This document shows positions 25,800 through 35,085 of a DNA stretch of 64,000 nt, one piece after another. How positions within the stretch are numbered: the stretch's first letter is position 1; each line of letters opens with the position of its first letter. The stretch lies in assembly GCF_903819215.1 (NCBI RefSeq), contig NZ_CAIJCT010000016.1; one strand, written 5' to 3'. The stretch is from Aedoeadaptatus coxii. Its GTDB lineage: Bacteria > Bacillota > Clostridia > Tissierellales > Peptoniphilaceae. The notes under the pieces were generated by a model, which made no database searches, was not told the origin of the DNA, and saw only the letters and a program-made list of their open reading frames with translations. The translations under genes and the position numbers were made by a program.

Positions 25800-26756
25800 T
25801 TACACTCTCCGGTCCCTTTCCGATACGAAAAATCGTTCCATCATGTCTCGATCCATGCTCTCTTCCATTAAAAGCTGCAGATCCGTCGGGGATACCTTCA
25901 CCCTTTTATCCACCACGTCGATCCAGAAGGGCACGCCCCGCCCTTTTTTCGGCGTCAGCGTGTAGAGAAGTCGAGCCAGGGTCATAAGCTGATCTTTTTG
26001 CTCCTCGAGGACATCGAGGCCCACCACTTCCCAGTGATCTGTAGGGCGGTAAAATCCGCTGGTAAGCCCGGCCGCCTCTTTGCTCATTTCGCCCGCCTCT
26101 TCCTTAGCGCGCTCGGAAAGAAGCAGAAGTTCGCCGCGATCCAGCTTGCCGGCTAAAATTTCTCTGTCGTAAAAGGCCCGTGCCTTTCCCATACGCTCGG
26201 CAATGTCCCGGGTCTTAATGTCTTTGATGGCGCCGACGAGAAGGATGTTTTCCGAGATACAGCGGCTCCTCAGCTCCTCCCATTTTTCCCGTGAATTGAT
26301 TTTATAGCGTAGAAGGCCCCCGTCCATCATTATAATGTTTACGTCACCTTCGTCGATTATGGCAATAGCCGCTTCCAGTTCCACCTCCGCCAAGTAGCGG
26401 TCGTGAATTTTTTCCGCACTCATGGCGTCGTCTTCTGTGAGCACCGGGGTATAAACCCGCCGCACCCGCTTTTCTTCCCCTTTCAAGCTCAGTGCCAGGC
26501 CCTGAAAGAGCTCGATGTAATGAGGATGGGCGCCGCCGCTTCTGACCACAGAGCCGTCCACCCCGGCCACCGTGCCCATGTTTTTCAGCTCCTCCTCGTT
26601 TAGAGGATCTAAATGAAACAACGTGCCGATTTCTTCTGTGAGGCTTCCCTTAAAATCCTTTTTCGACATGGAGAAAAGGGGATCGTATTTTTCTTTCAAC
26701 GCGCGGTTTAAGGCGCGCATCTGGTTTTGAAATTCGTAAAGATCCTCTCGATTCAA
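25800..26756 (-). CDS. nurA: NurA-type 5'-3' nuclease
   Basis: 318 residues with the NurA fold signature: VAGVDGSVVRSGG (Asp67) near the N-terminus and IIMMDGGLLRYK in the middle, the acidic residues that bind Mn2+, plus a late FWIDVVDKRV block. NurA degrades 5' strands in complex with HerA. The start codon overlaps the rsmI stop by four bases (ATGA), so the two are translationally coupled. The HerA partner is encoded about 3 kb downstream, after the SLH protein. Confidence 0.9.
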   Translation of the reverse strand: MNREDLYEFQNQMRALNRALKEKYDPLFSMSKKDFKGSLTEEIGTLFHLDPLNEEELKNMGTVAGVDGSVVRSGGAHPHYIELFQGLALSLKGEEKRVRRVYTPVLTEDDAMSAEKIHDRYLAEVELEAAIAIIDEGDVNIIMMDGGLLRYKINSREKWEELRSRCISENILLVGAIKDIKTRDIAERMGKARAFYDREILAGKLDRGELLLLSERAKEEAGEMSKEAAGLTSGFYRPTDHWEVVGLDVLEEQKDQLMTLARLLYTLTPKKGRGVPFWIDVVDKRVKVSPTDLQLLMEESMDRDMMERFFVSERDRRV

Positions 26757-27568
26757 AGCTTTAAACTCTCCTTATAGACTAAATTCTTCGGCAGATTCAA
26801 CGCCTTCGCCACGCTCTTTACCGCCTTGGAGGGGCTTTCGCCACCGTCCATTCGCTCCCGAAGCGCCGCGGCGATGTCGATTTCCTCTTCTTCCTCTTCC
26901 CCGGGCATGAGCACCACGGCAAATTCTCCTTTAATGGTAAAGTCCTCCATGTTTTGCAGGAAATCCGACGCCGTGGTCTCCACCCGCTCTTCGTACATTT
27001 TGGAGATCTCCCGCACAAAAATCAGAGGGCGATTGCCGAGAGCGGCCAGTACATCTTCGGCGAAACGTTGAATTCGATGAGGCGCTTCGTAAAAAATCAC
27101 GGGCACGGGAATGTCCGCCAGCTCTTCCAACGTTTTCACTCGGGCGCCGTGTTTTTGCGGCAAAAAACCCCAGAAGAGGTAGCGTCCTTCGTCGAGACCG
27201 GCGATCACCGAGGCGCATACGTGGGCGGAAGGGCCGGGCAAAACTTCAAAGGGTCTGTTCTCTTTTAAAAGAGCCGAAAGGAGCACCGCCCCCGGGTCGG
27301 AAACGCCGGGCATACCTGCGTCGCTGATAAGGGCAATGTCCTTCCCCTCATCCAGCCTTTTTAAAATGCCCTCGATTTTTTCCTCTTCGTTGAATTTATG
27401 ATAACTCTCCAAAGGGGTGTGGATGTCGTAGTGTTTTAAAAGGGGCATGGAATGGCGAGTATCTTCCGCCAAAATCAGATCCGCTTCCTTCATCACCCTG
27501 AGCGCCCTGAGCGTTATATCTTCCAAATTGCCAATAGGTGTCGGGCAAAAATAAACCTTACCTGCCAT
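26753..27568 (-). CDS. rsmI: 16S rRNA (cytidine1402-2'-O)-methyltransferase
   Basis: 271 residues of the tetrapyrrole-methylase fold: VYFCPTPIGNLEDITLRALR, LAEDTRHS, ISDAGMPGVSDPG and FYEAPHR are the RsmI motifs. It methylates the ribose of C1402 in the decoding centre with S-adenosylmethionine. It overlaps trmN6 by 11 bases upstream and nurA by four bases downstream. Pairing with the trmN6-type methyltransferase is the standard Firmicute arrangement. Confidence 0.95.
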   Translation of the reverse strand: MAGKVYFCPTPIGNLEDITLRALRVMKEADLILAEDTRHSMPLLKHYDIHTPLESYHKFNEEEKIEGILKRLDEGKDIALISDAGMPGVSDPGAVLLSALLKENRPFEVLPGPSAHVCASVIAGLDEGRYLFWGFLPQKHGARVKTLEELADIPVPVIFYEAPHRIQRFAEDVLAALGNRPLIFVREISKMYEERVETTASDFLQNMEDFTIKGEFAVVLMPGEEEEEEIDIAAALRERMDGGESPSKAVKSVAKALNLPKNLVYKESLKL

Positions 27569-28226
27569 AATATCCTGCCACCTCCTCGGTGTAATCTTCG
27601 TCGTCGTAAATATAGAGAGGGCGTGCCATATGTAAAAAACTGCCGCCGCCCTTAACCGCCGTAAATAAAATGCGCCGCGCCTCTTCCCCTTCTCGCCAAT
27701 AGACCGGGCGGAGATGGGTTAAGGTCATGTCCCCTTCCTTTAAATCTACGAGAATATCTTGAAAGTGCGCCACGTCGACGACGGCGTAAAGGGCGCCTTT
27801 AGGTTTTAAAAGTTTCGATGCTTCGTAAAACCAACGCATGTCCTCGTCTAAATGTTTCGCCCGCGCCACGGCGACGTTTTTATTTTGAAGAGATGATTTA
27901 TAAAACGGGGGATTGGTCCAGATCGTGTCGTACGTTCCCAGATCCAAGGCTCTGAAATCGCCGCAGCGAATCACGATAGACATGCCGTTTTCCCCTGCAC
28001 TTTTTTCCAAAAGCTCTACGGCTTTAGGCTCTATATCCACCGCCGTAACGGACGTCGCATCGTCGTAAGCCGCCATGGCCAAAAATCCGCTGCCACATCC
28101 CAGATCCAGCATATCCCCTTTCGCCTTTCCGTAGGCGGCGAGAAGGACGGAATCCATGCTGAAGGCGAAAATGCCCTTTTCCTGATAAATGGTTTTCTTG
28201 CTCTTCGGCATATAATCTTTTCCCAC
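27558..28226 (-). CDS. trmN6: tRNA1(Val) adenine-37 N6-methyltransferase (YabB/TrmN6 family)
   Basis: 222 residues, class I SAM methyltransferase: DLGCGSGFLAM (SAM site), AVDIEPKAVELL, and WTNPPFYK, the NPPF catalytic motif of N6-adenine methylases. The start is GTG (28224-28226) with GAGGAG about eight bases upstream. Adjacent to rsmI, as yabB is to yraL/rsmI-type genes in Bacilli. The exact tRNA target is inferred from the family. Confidence 0.9.
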   Translation of the reverse strand: MGKDYMPKSKKTIYQEKGIFAFSMDSVLLAAYGKAKGDMLDLGCGSGFLAMAAYDDATSVTAVDIEPKAVELLEKSAGENGMSIVIRCGDFRALDLGTYDTIWTNPPFYKSSLQNKNVAVARAKHLDEDMRWFYEASKLLKPKGALYAVVDVAHFQDILVDLKEGDMTLTHLRPVYWREGEEARRILFTAVKGGGSFLHMARPLYIYDDEDYTEEVAGYYGR

Positions 28227-28252
28227 ACTATCTCCTCTCGCTATAAGACTGA

Positions 28253-28933
28253 TTACCCGTCGATCTCTTTCTTTCTTCTTCGCTTTTTATTTTGCAATAG
28301 AATCCACACAACGGCCGCCGAAAGTATAAGGGCGAATAAGGCGATCCAGCCCGGTTGTAAAAAGCCCGGATCCACTGCGCCGTAAAGTTTGCTCACGCCG
28401 AATAATAGAAAAAGGGCGGCGGCGAGGTAGCTGACCGCCACTTTCGGAATGTTTTTCCCTACGTATTTTCCGACGAGGATCCCCATAGAGGACACCACGA
28501 TCATAGATGAGACGGTGGCACAGAAAATTAGGAAAGGGTGGGCGCTGCTCATGGCCAATGTCATGGCCATCAGTTGGGTTTTATCGCCCAGTTCGCCGAT
28601 AAAAAAGGCGAAGGCGATGGTCATCACAGGGCCCCACGACGTGGCCTTTACTTCCTCTTCCTCATCCTCGTACTGAATGGAGAGAGTGGAAAGGCCGAAA
28701 AAGAGAAACAATACCCCCGCCACAATTTGTAAAAACCCCACATCTTTAAAGATGCCGGCGATCAACATGGCCGCCAAAATGGCCAACCCGTGATTGATGC
28801 CGATACCTAAGCCTACGCCTGAAAGTACGGTTCTCATTGGGTATTGGGTGGCGAAGGCCAACGCCAAAAACTGTGACTTGTCCCCCATTTCGCCGACGAA
28901 TACCATACCAAAAGCTTCTAAAAATTCGCGCAA
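28253..28933 (-). CDS. TMEM165/GDT1 (UPF0016) family cation transporter
   Basis: 226-residue membrane protein with the two hallmark motifs EMGDKSQ (about residue 15) and ELGDKTQ (about 119), each starting a three-helix repeat. Bacterial members (MneA/MntX-like) export Mn2+; eukaryotic ones move Ca2+, Mn2+ and H+. Directly follows DUF4153 gene on the same strand (25 bp gap). No Mn-sensing yybP-ykoY riboswitch can fit in that gap. Confidence 0.92.
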   Translation of the reverse strand: MREFLEAFGMVFVGEMGDKSQFLALAFATQYPMRTVLSGVGLGIGINHGLAILAAMLIAGIFKDVGFLQIVAGVLFLFFGLSTLSIQYEDEEEEVKATSWGPVMTIAFAFFIGELGDKTQLMAMTLAMSSAHPFLIFCATVSSMIVVSSMGILVGKYVGKNIPKVAVSYLAAALFLLFGVSKLYGAVDPGFLQPGWIALFALILSAAVVWILLQNKKRRRKKEIDG

Positions 28934-28958
28934 ATAAAGCTTCCTTCCTAATTCTTCC

Positions 28959-30671
28959 TTATTTCTTCTCGAGCAAGATCAACATGCTCACGCCGTCACC
29001 GGATGGTACCGTGCCCTCGTGTGAAATAAATGCGGTTTTATCGAAATACACTTTGCAACGGTAGCGGCTGTTTTCTCCGGTAAGGGCCAGATCCTCCGGA
29101 GCCACGGTTTCTTTTTCTCTCTTTAAAATATGAATCTTTTCCCGAAGATCGCGGAGATCTACCGAAAGAACGGGATCCTCACTTCCCGGGCAGAGAATAT
29201 CTACAATGCCTTTATGGCGACGGATGCGAAGGCCTTCCCTGGCGATTTCCTCATCGTCATAGGTTTCCACCATGTACATTCGGTCGTATCCCTTAATGTG
29301 GAAGCTGTGGTCCTCACCGAAATTTAAACTTAAATCCTCCGAATCTACGGCCTCGTCCAATACGTTATCTATAACGTCTTCACTCGCCCCTTGAAAATAA
29401 GAAATTCCAGAGACGTCGTGGTTCAATCGCAGATAATCTACGATGTTTTGAATCTCCATACGATCCGCCTTTGAAATCTTATCCGGCTCTACGATCTTAC
29501 CGCCCTTGAGCATGCGGTTTTCAAGGAGAAGATCTTCGAGCCTCCCCTTTTGAGAGCGGAAGGAGACACTTTGCGCCCCGATGGGTCCGCCAAAGACGGC
29601 AGCGAGAAAAATCAACGTCAACGTCATGGGGAGTACCATATGCATCTCCCGCTTCTCCACCATAAAGTGAATCATGGCGAAAGTAAGCCATAGCCCTATG
29701 GAGAAGACCATGTAGCGGCTTTCCGTCATGCCATATTGGCTCACCCGCAGAAACCATGCGTAATACATAAGTGCCAAAAGGGGAATGGATGCCGGCGGCA
29801 TGTATTTTCTGAAATAATAAATCGCCGTGTGTTCCCTATCGTGATCGACGACAAAGAGCACGAGTACGCCGAGGGCCAGGGGCCAGAGAATTAAATTGAC
29901 CACACTCGTCGTCGGCAGTTCCCGAAGGGCGATGATCTTGACGATGTAAAGGTAGAGAAGCGCGACGTAGGCCGACAAGACCGGCACGAGAATATTTCCA
30001 AATACATTGTCCACGAGGGAAAGGACGCCTTTGTGTTTTTCCCTATTTCCGTCACCGATGCGCGCCAAGAAGAATAGAGCCATCAGGGGCAGGAAGCACA
30101 CACTTACCACATAGAATAGTGCATCTGAAAAAACGACGAGGCCGAAGAGAAGATCGGCGCCTGCGAGCAAAAGGCTGATCCCTAAAAATACCACGAAGGC
30201 GTAAAGGTAACTGATTAAAATATTCACCGCCATGGTGATAACGTGGACTCTGAAATCCCGCTCTCGATGAATCACTCCCGCAAAAAAGACCGTGAGCCCC
30301 ACCGCTGCCAGAAGAAGCAGGAATTGCCACGATAAATAGATGGCGGTGCCGATTGTTTGAAGCTCCGCCAGTCGAATATAACACGCCAAAAGGGTGACTG
30401 CGGTAAATAAACCGCCGAAGAGTTTCCATTTTCTATTCTCGGTTTCTCTTTGCGAATCTGCAAAAAGCGTGGCCGACAGGCTGATAAAAAAGCCTAAAAT
30501 GGCCAAGCCGCTCAAAAGAAGGGGTTGCTGACCAAAAATAGTCTTTACCGTACCGGTCTTGAACCAATAGCACTGAAAAATACAGGCCAAGAGGGCAAAA
30601 ATAAAACTGAAGGGATAGTGGCGAAGGGCACTTTTTGCACGAAAAGTCAATTCGTTAAATCGCCTGTTCAT
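28959..30671 (-). CDS. DUF4153 multi-pass membrane protein
   Basis: 570 residues: about ten to eleven hydrophobic segments in the first 370 residues and a soluble C-terminal domain of about 190 residues. The run of helices and the motif RIGDGNREKHKG with the following NVFGNILVPVLSAYVALLYL match DUF4153. Function is unknown. It begins nine bases after the cardiolipin synthase stop, with GGAGG in the gap, so the pair is an operon and a role in envelope lipid biology is possible but unproven. Confidence 0.82.
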   Translation of the reverse strand: MNRRFNELTFRAKSALRHYPFSFIFALLACIFQCYWFKTGTVKTIFGQQPLLLSGLAILGFFISLSATLFADSQRETENRKWKLFGGLFTAVTLLACYIRLAELQTIGTAIYLSWQFLLLLAAVGLTVFFAGVIHRERDFRVHVITMAVNILISYLYAFVVFLGISLLLAGADLLFGLVVFSDALFYVVSVCFLPLMALFFLARIGDGNREKHKGVLSLVDNVFGNILVPVLSAYVALLYLYIVKIIALRELPTTSVVNLILWPLALGVLVLFVVDHDREHTAIYYFRKYMPPASIPLLALMYYAWFLRVSQYGMTESRYMVFSIGLWLTFAMIHFMVEKREMHMVLPMTLTLIFLAAVFGGPIGAQSVSFRSQKGRLEDLLLENRMLKGGKIVEPDKISKADRMEIQNIVDYLRLNHDVSGISYFQGASEDVIDNVLDEAVDSEDLSLNFGEDHSFHIKGYDRMYMVETYDDEEIAREGLRIRRHKGIVDILCPGSEDPVLSVDLRDLREKIHILKREKETVAPEDLALTGENSRYRCKVYFDKTAFISHEGTVPSGDGVSMLILLEKK

Positions 30672-30680
30672 AGCATCCTC

Positions 30681-32240
30681 CTACATCATGGGCGCCAACA
30701 CGCGCAACACGCGGCCTGCGGCCCGCTGCCAAATGGTAAAATCATTGCACATTTCCCGGGTAAAGAGAGTGGATACCTCGAGGGTGTCTCGAAAATCTTC
30801 TTCCACTTTCGCCGCCATGTCTTTGTCGTAAAAATAGGCGCCACATTCGAAGTGTAAAAAAAGGGAGCGGTAATCACAGTTAATCGTTCCCACGACAGCT
30901 TTCGTGCCGTCGGACACTACGTTTTTCGCATGGATAAAGCCGGGGGTGTACTCATAAATTTTGACGCCGTTGTCGATCAAATCTTTATAATAGCTCCTGG
31001 TCACGAGGAACACCATTTTTTTATCGGGGATATGGGGGGTGAGGATCTTCACATCCACCCCGGTGTGGGCCAAGTGAATAATATCGCTCTTGGTCTCGTC
31101 GTCTAAAATCAAATAGGGCGTGGTAATATGCAAATATTTCGTCGCCTGATTGACGATGTCGTTATAAACTTCTTTCCCAACGCGGTTCACGCCGTAGGGA
31201 TCGTCGCCGAAAGGCACGACATAGCCCGTGTGGCGTCCGCGGTATTCGTATTCCGCGGGAATCAAATAGGGCTCGAAGTTTTCCGGCATGTTTTCCGACA
31301 CGCCCCACATGAAGAGAAACATATTGGTAAAGGAGCGCACCGCCGATCCGTATAGGGCGACCCCCGTATCTTTCCAATGGCCGTAAAGCTCCCGCTCGTT
31401 AATGTATTCGTCGGCTAAATTCACGCCGCCGGTAAAGGCGACCTGATTGTCGATGACGAGGATCTTTCGGTGATCCCTGTGGTTTTGATACAAACTCAAT
31501 AAAGGGAGAATGGGCTTGAAAATTTTTGTCTTAATACCCAGTTTTTCCATCTCTTTATGGTAGGTAAAGGGAACCTTCGTAAGGGCCGTGGTGCCGTCGT
31601 ACATTAAGCGCACTTCCACGCCGCTATCCGCCTTTTCCTTTAAAATTTCCAAAATGTCGTCCCACATTTTGCCCTGCTCGATAATGAAGTATTCCATAAA
31701 GATAAAGCGCTTGGCTTTTTTCAACTCGTCGAGCATGCGATGCCAATAGTCTTCCCCTAAGGAAAAATAGTCACATTCCCCATTGCGATACACCGGGTAA
31801 TCTTCTTCATTCCATAAAAACCGCGCCGTGTTGTAAAAGAGGGGATCTTCCATGCGCGTCTCTTCCATGACTTCCGGGTCTTGTCTGAAATAGCTGATGT
31901 TACTCTTTTTGGTAAACTCGAATTTTTCCGAAAACCATAGGCGGAACACATCCCATTTGCTCCCTATGTAAAGGAAGGCGCCGAACACCGGCAAGACGAT
32001 AATCGTAAAGAGAAAGGCAACTTTGTACACCGGGTCGTTTCGTCTGTCGTTTACAATATGTAAACCGACGAAAAGATCCAGAACAAAAATGCCCGCCTGG
32101 AGCACTTCCCGATGTTCGCTGAAAAAGCGACTGACAAATAATATAATGGCAAATTGCACGAAAAATAAAACGCCGTAGACGATCATGCGCGCCAATATGC
32201 TCACTAGGGAATTTTTTATATGAAAGCGTGTGTGTTTCAT
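30681..32240 (-). CDS. cls: Cardiolipin synthase
   Basis: 519 residues: two N-terminal membrane segments, then two phospholipase D half-sites, HRDHRKILVIDNQVAFTGG (about 220-240) and HAKNVVSDGTKAVVGT (about 400-415). The second carries HxK but its acidic residue spacing (HAKNVVSD) is standard. It condenses two phosphatidylglycerols into cardiolipin. First gene of the long leftward string ending at herA. Confidence 0.94.
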   Translation of the reverse strand: MKHTRFHIKNSLVSILARMIVYGVLFFVQFAIILFVSRFFSEHREVLQAGIFVLDLFVGLHIVNDRRNDPVYKVAFLFTIIVLPVFGAFLYIGSKWDVFRLWFSEKFEFTKKSNISYFRQDPEVMEETRMEDPLFYNTARFLWNEEDYPVYRNGECDYFSLGEDYWHRMLDELKKAKRFIFMEYFIIEQGKMWDDILEILKEKADSGVEVRLMYDGTTALTKVPFTYHKEMEKLGIKTKIFKPILPLLSLYQNHRDHRKILVIDNQVAFTGGVNLADEYINERELYGHWKDTGVALYGSAVRSFTNMFLFMWGVSENMPENFEPYLIPAEYEYRGRHTGYVVPFGDDPYGVNRVGKEVYNDIVNQATKYLHITTPYLILDDETKSDIIHLAHTGVDVKILTPHIPDKKMVFLVTRSYYKDLIDNGVKIYEYTPGFIHAKNVVSDGTKAVVGTINCDYRSLFLHFECGAYFYDKDMAAKVEEDFRDTLEVSTLFTREMCNDFTIWQRAAGRVLRVLAPMM

Positions 32241-32367
32241 GTTGACCTCCTGGCTAATCTAAGCCCTCAAAATATTAGGGACTATCCTACTACTTCTATC
32301 GCCCTTTATTGTATCATGCTACGGATTGTGTTTGGGCGCTCCGTTAAAAATTGCAGCTTGCGGCACA

Positions 32368-32396
32368 AAAAAAGAACACGCGTAAACGTGTTCTTT
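32368..32396 (-). terminator. Terminator of the ATP synthase operon
   Basis: Stem AAAGAACACG with its complement (32371-32380 with 32387-32396), followed by a run of seven T on the minus strand. Confidence 0.88.
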
Positions 32397-32398
32397 CT

Positions 32399-32794
32399 TT
32401 AGCGACGTCTTCCGTGTCGCAAGCGAGCCAGCGCACGGTAAAGGGCGAGTTGTGCTTCTTTTATTCTCTCCTTGCTTTCCGTCGCTTTTAATTCTTCCTC
32501 TGCTCGCTTCTTTGCCGCTTCGGCCCGTTCCCTATCGATATCGTCGGTCCACTCGAAAGCGGTGGTGGCAATGGTGCAGACATCGTTTTGCATGGAAACG
32601 TAGCCGCCGTGAACGACGGCTTTTTTCTCTTGGCCGTTTTCGAAAATACGAACGGCGTCGTAAGCCAAAGGCGTGACGATGGGAGCGGTGCCTTTCATAA
32701 GCATCATATCCCCCATAATGCCGCGGACGATAATTTTATCGACTTGTTGCTCGAAACCGTCCGCATAGGGTGTTACGAGGCGTAAATCGATCAT
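32399..32794 (-). CDS. atpC: F-ATP synthase epsilon subunit
   Basis: 131 residues: beta-sandwich N-terminal domain (LRLVTPYADGFEQQVDKIIV, KGTAPIVTPLA) and a C-terminal two-helix domain rich in Ala/Glu/Arg (about 85-131). It links gamma to the c ring and can inhibit hydrolysis. Last gene of the operon; overlaps atpD by four bases. Confidence 0.95.
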   Translation of the reverse strand: MIDLRLVTPYADGFEQQVDKIIVRGIMGDMMLMKGTAPIVTPLAYDAVRIFENGQEKKAVVHGGYVSMQNDVCTIATTAFEWTDDIDRERAEAAKKRAEEELKATESKERIKEAQLALYRALARLRHGRRR

Positions 32795-34206
32795 GCCTTC
32801 GCTCCTTCTTCACTTTCCAACTTCTTCGCTTTTTCCAACACTTCGTCGATGGAGCCGGCGAATAAGAAGGCGGATTCGGGAATGTCGTCATGAACGCCGT
32901 CTAAAATTTCCTTAAAGCCCCGTACCGTGTCGCCGATGGGCACGTATTTGCCGTCGATGCCTGTAAATTGGCTGGCGACGCTAAAGGGTTGGGAAAGGAA
33001 ACGTTGAATTTTACGAGCGCGGGCGACGGTAGTCCGTTGTTCTTCGGAAAGTTCTTCAAGTCCCAATACGGCGATAATATCTTGAAGATCTTTGTATTCT
33101 TGCAATACTTCCTGTACGCGGCGCGCCGTTTGATAATGTTCTTCCCCGACGACGTTCGGGTCTAAAATACGGCTGGTGGAATCCAAGGGGTCTACCGCCG
33201 GGTAAATACCCATACTCGCAATGTCACGAGACAAGACGGTGGTAGCGTCCAAGTGGTTAAAAGTCGTGGCCGGTGCCGGGTCGGTTAAGTCGTCGGCAGG
33301 GACGTAAACCGCTTGTACCGATGTGATGGATCCCTTTTTCGTCGAGGTAATACGCTCTTGCAAGGCGCCCATTTCCGTGGCGAGGGTGGGCTGATAGCCT
33401 ACCGCCGAGGGCATGCGGCCGAGAAGGGCCGATACCTCACTGCCCGCTTGAGTAAAGCGGTAAATGTTGTCGATAAAGAGGAGCACGTCTTGCCCCGCTT
33501 CGTCTCTGAAATATTCCGCCATGGTAAGGCCCGTCAAGGCGACGCGCATACGGCTTCCCGGCGGCTCGTTCATTTGACCGAACACGAGGGCGGTCTTGTC
33601 GATAACGCCGGATTCGATCATTTCGTAATAAAGGTCGTTCCCTTCACGGGTACGTTCCCCAACCCCTGTAAAGACGGAAATGCCGCCGTGTTCTTGAGCG
33701 ATATTGTGAATAAGCTCTTGAATCAATACGGTTTTGCCGACGCCGGCGCCGCCGAAGAGGCCGATCTTTCCGCCCTTAGCGTAGGGGCATAAAAGGTCGA
33801 TAACTTTAATCCCCGTTTCGTACACTTCATTGCCCGTGTCCTGCTCGTCAAATGCCGGAGCTTTTCTGTGAATGGGCATGTGTTCCGCATCGGAAGGAAC
33901 GGGTTTGCTGTCGATGGGTTCGCCTAAAACATTAAACATTCTCCCGAGGGTCGCTTTTCCTACGGGAACGGTAATGGCGCCGCCGGTATCCAGGGCTTCC
34001 ATGCCCCTTCTCAAACCATCGGTTGCACCGAGGGCGATGCAGCGCACCACATCGTCGCCGATATGCTGAGCCACTTCCACCGTAAGTTGTTCGTCGCCAT
34101 TTTGGATGGTAATGGCGTTTAAAAGACTCGGTAAGCGTTCCGGGTCAAATTCAATATCTACCACCGGTCCGATGACCTGGCAGATTTTTCCTATATTCTC
34201 TTGCAT
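32791..34206 (-). CDS. atpD: F-ATP synthase beta subunit
   Basis: 471 residues with Walker A GGAGVGKTVLIQEL, the catalytic-site stretch GVGERTREGNDLYYEM and the DELSEEQ-type motif (here EELSEEQ). Catalytic nucleotide sites lie on this subunit. The start is set at the ATG at 34206, which has AAGAAGG five bases upstream and gives the standard N-terminus; a longer frame to 34311 has no support. Confidence 0.97.
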   Translation of the reverse strand: MQENIGKICQVIGPVVDIEFDPERLPSLLNAITIQNGDEQLTVEVAQHIGDDVVRCIALGATDGLRRGMEALDTGGAITVPVGKATLGRMFNVLGEPIDSKPVPSDAEHMPIHRKAPAFDEQDTGNEVYETGIKVIDLLCPYAKGGKIGLFGGAGVGKTVLIQELIHNIAQEHGGISVFTGVGERTREGNDLYYEMIESGVIDKTALVFGQMNEPPGSRMRVALTGLTMAEYFRDEAGQDVLLFIDNIYRFTQAGSEVSALLGRMPSAVGYQPTLATEMGALQERITSTKKGSITSVQAVYVPADDLTDPAPATTFNHLDATTVLSRDIASMGIYPAVDPLDSTSRILDPNVVGEEHYQTARRVQEVLQEYKDLQDIIAVLGLEELSEEQRTTVARARKIQRFLSQPFSVASQFTGIDGKYVPIGDTVRGFKEILDGVHDDIPESAFLFAGSIDEVLEKAKKLESEEGAKA

Positions 34207-34219
34207 ACAGACCTTCTTC

Positions 34220-35074
34220 CTATTGTACTGCGTCCGCAGCTGAGACGATTTCGGTGATTTCACTGGTAATCGCTGCTTGTCTTGCGCGGTTATAGTTCGT
34301 TTCAAGATCATCGATCATATCGTTGGCATTGTCCGACGCGTTTTCCATGGACATACGACGGGAACCTTGTTCCGATGCCGCCGCTTCAATGAGGGCGCCG
34401 AAGATGGCCGTTTCCACATACATGGGAATCAGGTAATCCAATACGGATTCGGGAGACGGTTCAAATTCGATGCTGCTCTTTGTAACGGGCCCTTCTTTGG
34501 CTTTTAAATCCTCCGAAGGGAGAAGTTGCAATACTTTCGGCTTATAGCTGATCGTCGATTCAAATTCCGTGTAGATCATGCGTATGGAATCCACTTCGCC
34601 GCTTCTGTAAAGTTCCACGGCTTGTAAAGCCAAGCTCCGTGCGTCGTTATAGGTGGGCTCGTCGCTCAATCCTATATAGGCGCCTACAATATCATAATCT
34701 CTGCGTTCAAAATAATCTCGCGCCTTCGTACCTACGACCATCAGTTTAGAATCCGAGGGGGCGTCTGCCATGGTTTTTTCAGCCAAGCGTTGAATATTGG
34801 CATTGTATCCCCCTGCCAAACCTTTGTCCGATGTAATGACGATGTAAAGTGCCGTTTTTTCGTCCCGCTTTTTAAGCAGGGGATGGCCGTCGCCTACGAT
34901 GGCGAGAATGTTTTGGATATCGTCTACCACGGTTTGAAAATAAGGTCTTGTCCTTTCGAGGCGAACCCGCGCGCGGCGGAGTTTCGCCGTCGATACCATT
35001 TCCATGGCTTTCGTTATCTGTAAAATATTATTAATTCCGCGTATACGCCGCTTGATCTCTCTCGTAGATGCCAT
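34220..35074 (-). CDS. atpG: F-ATP synthase gamma subunit
   Basis: 284 residues with the conserved N-terminal helix (STREIKRRIRGINNILQITK, MVSTAKLRRA), the central VITSDKGLAGGYN and the C-terminal helix NRARQAAITSEITEIVSAA. It forms the rotating shaft. Standard position between atpA and atpD. Confidence 0.97.
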   Translation of the reverse strand: MASTREIKRRIRGINNILQITKAMEMVSTAKLRRARVRLERTRPYFQTVVDDIQNILAIVGDGHPLLKKRDEKTALYIVITSDKGLAGGYNANIQRLAEKTMADAPSDSKLMVVGTKARDYFERRDYDIVGAYIGLSDEPTYNDARSLALQAVELYRSGEVDSIRMIYTEFESTISYKPKVLQLLPSEDLKAKEGPVTKSSIEFEPSPESVLDYLIPMYVETAIFGALIEAAASEQGSRRMSMENASDNANDMIDDLETNYNRARQAAITSEITEIVSAADAVQ

Positions 35075-35085
35075 TGGAAAACCTC

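Noticed and set aside
26403..27268. Long plus-strand frames opposite nurA and rsmI
   Set aside because: Both minus-strand frames match known families over their entire length; the plus-strand frames are reverse-strand shadows of GC-biased codons.
28934..28958. Mn2+ riboswitch in front of the GDT1-type transporter
   Set aside because: The gap to the upstream gene is only 25 bp.
34207..34311. A 35-residue extension of AtpD
   Set aside because: Beta subunits start as the ATG at 34206 predicts, and the ribosome site is there; the extension overlaps the end of atpG.
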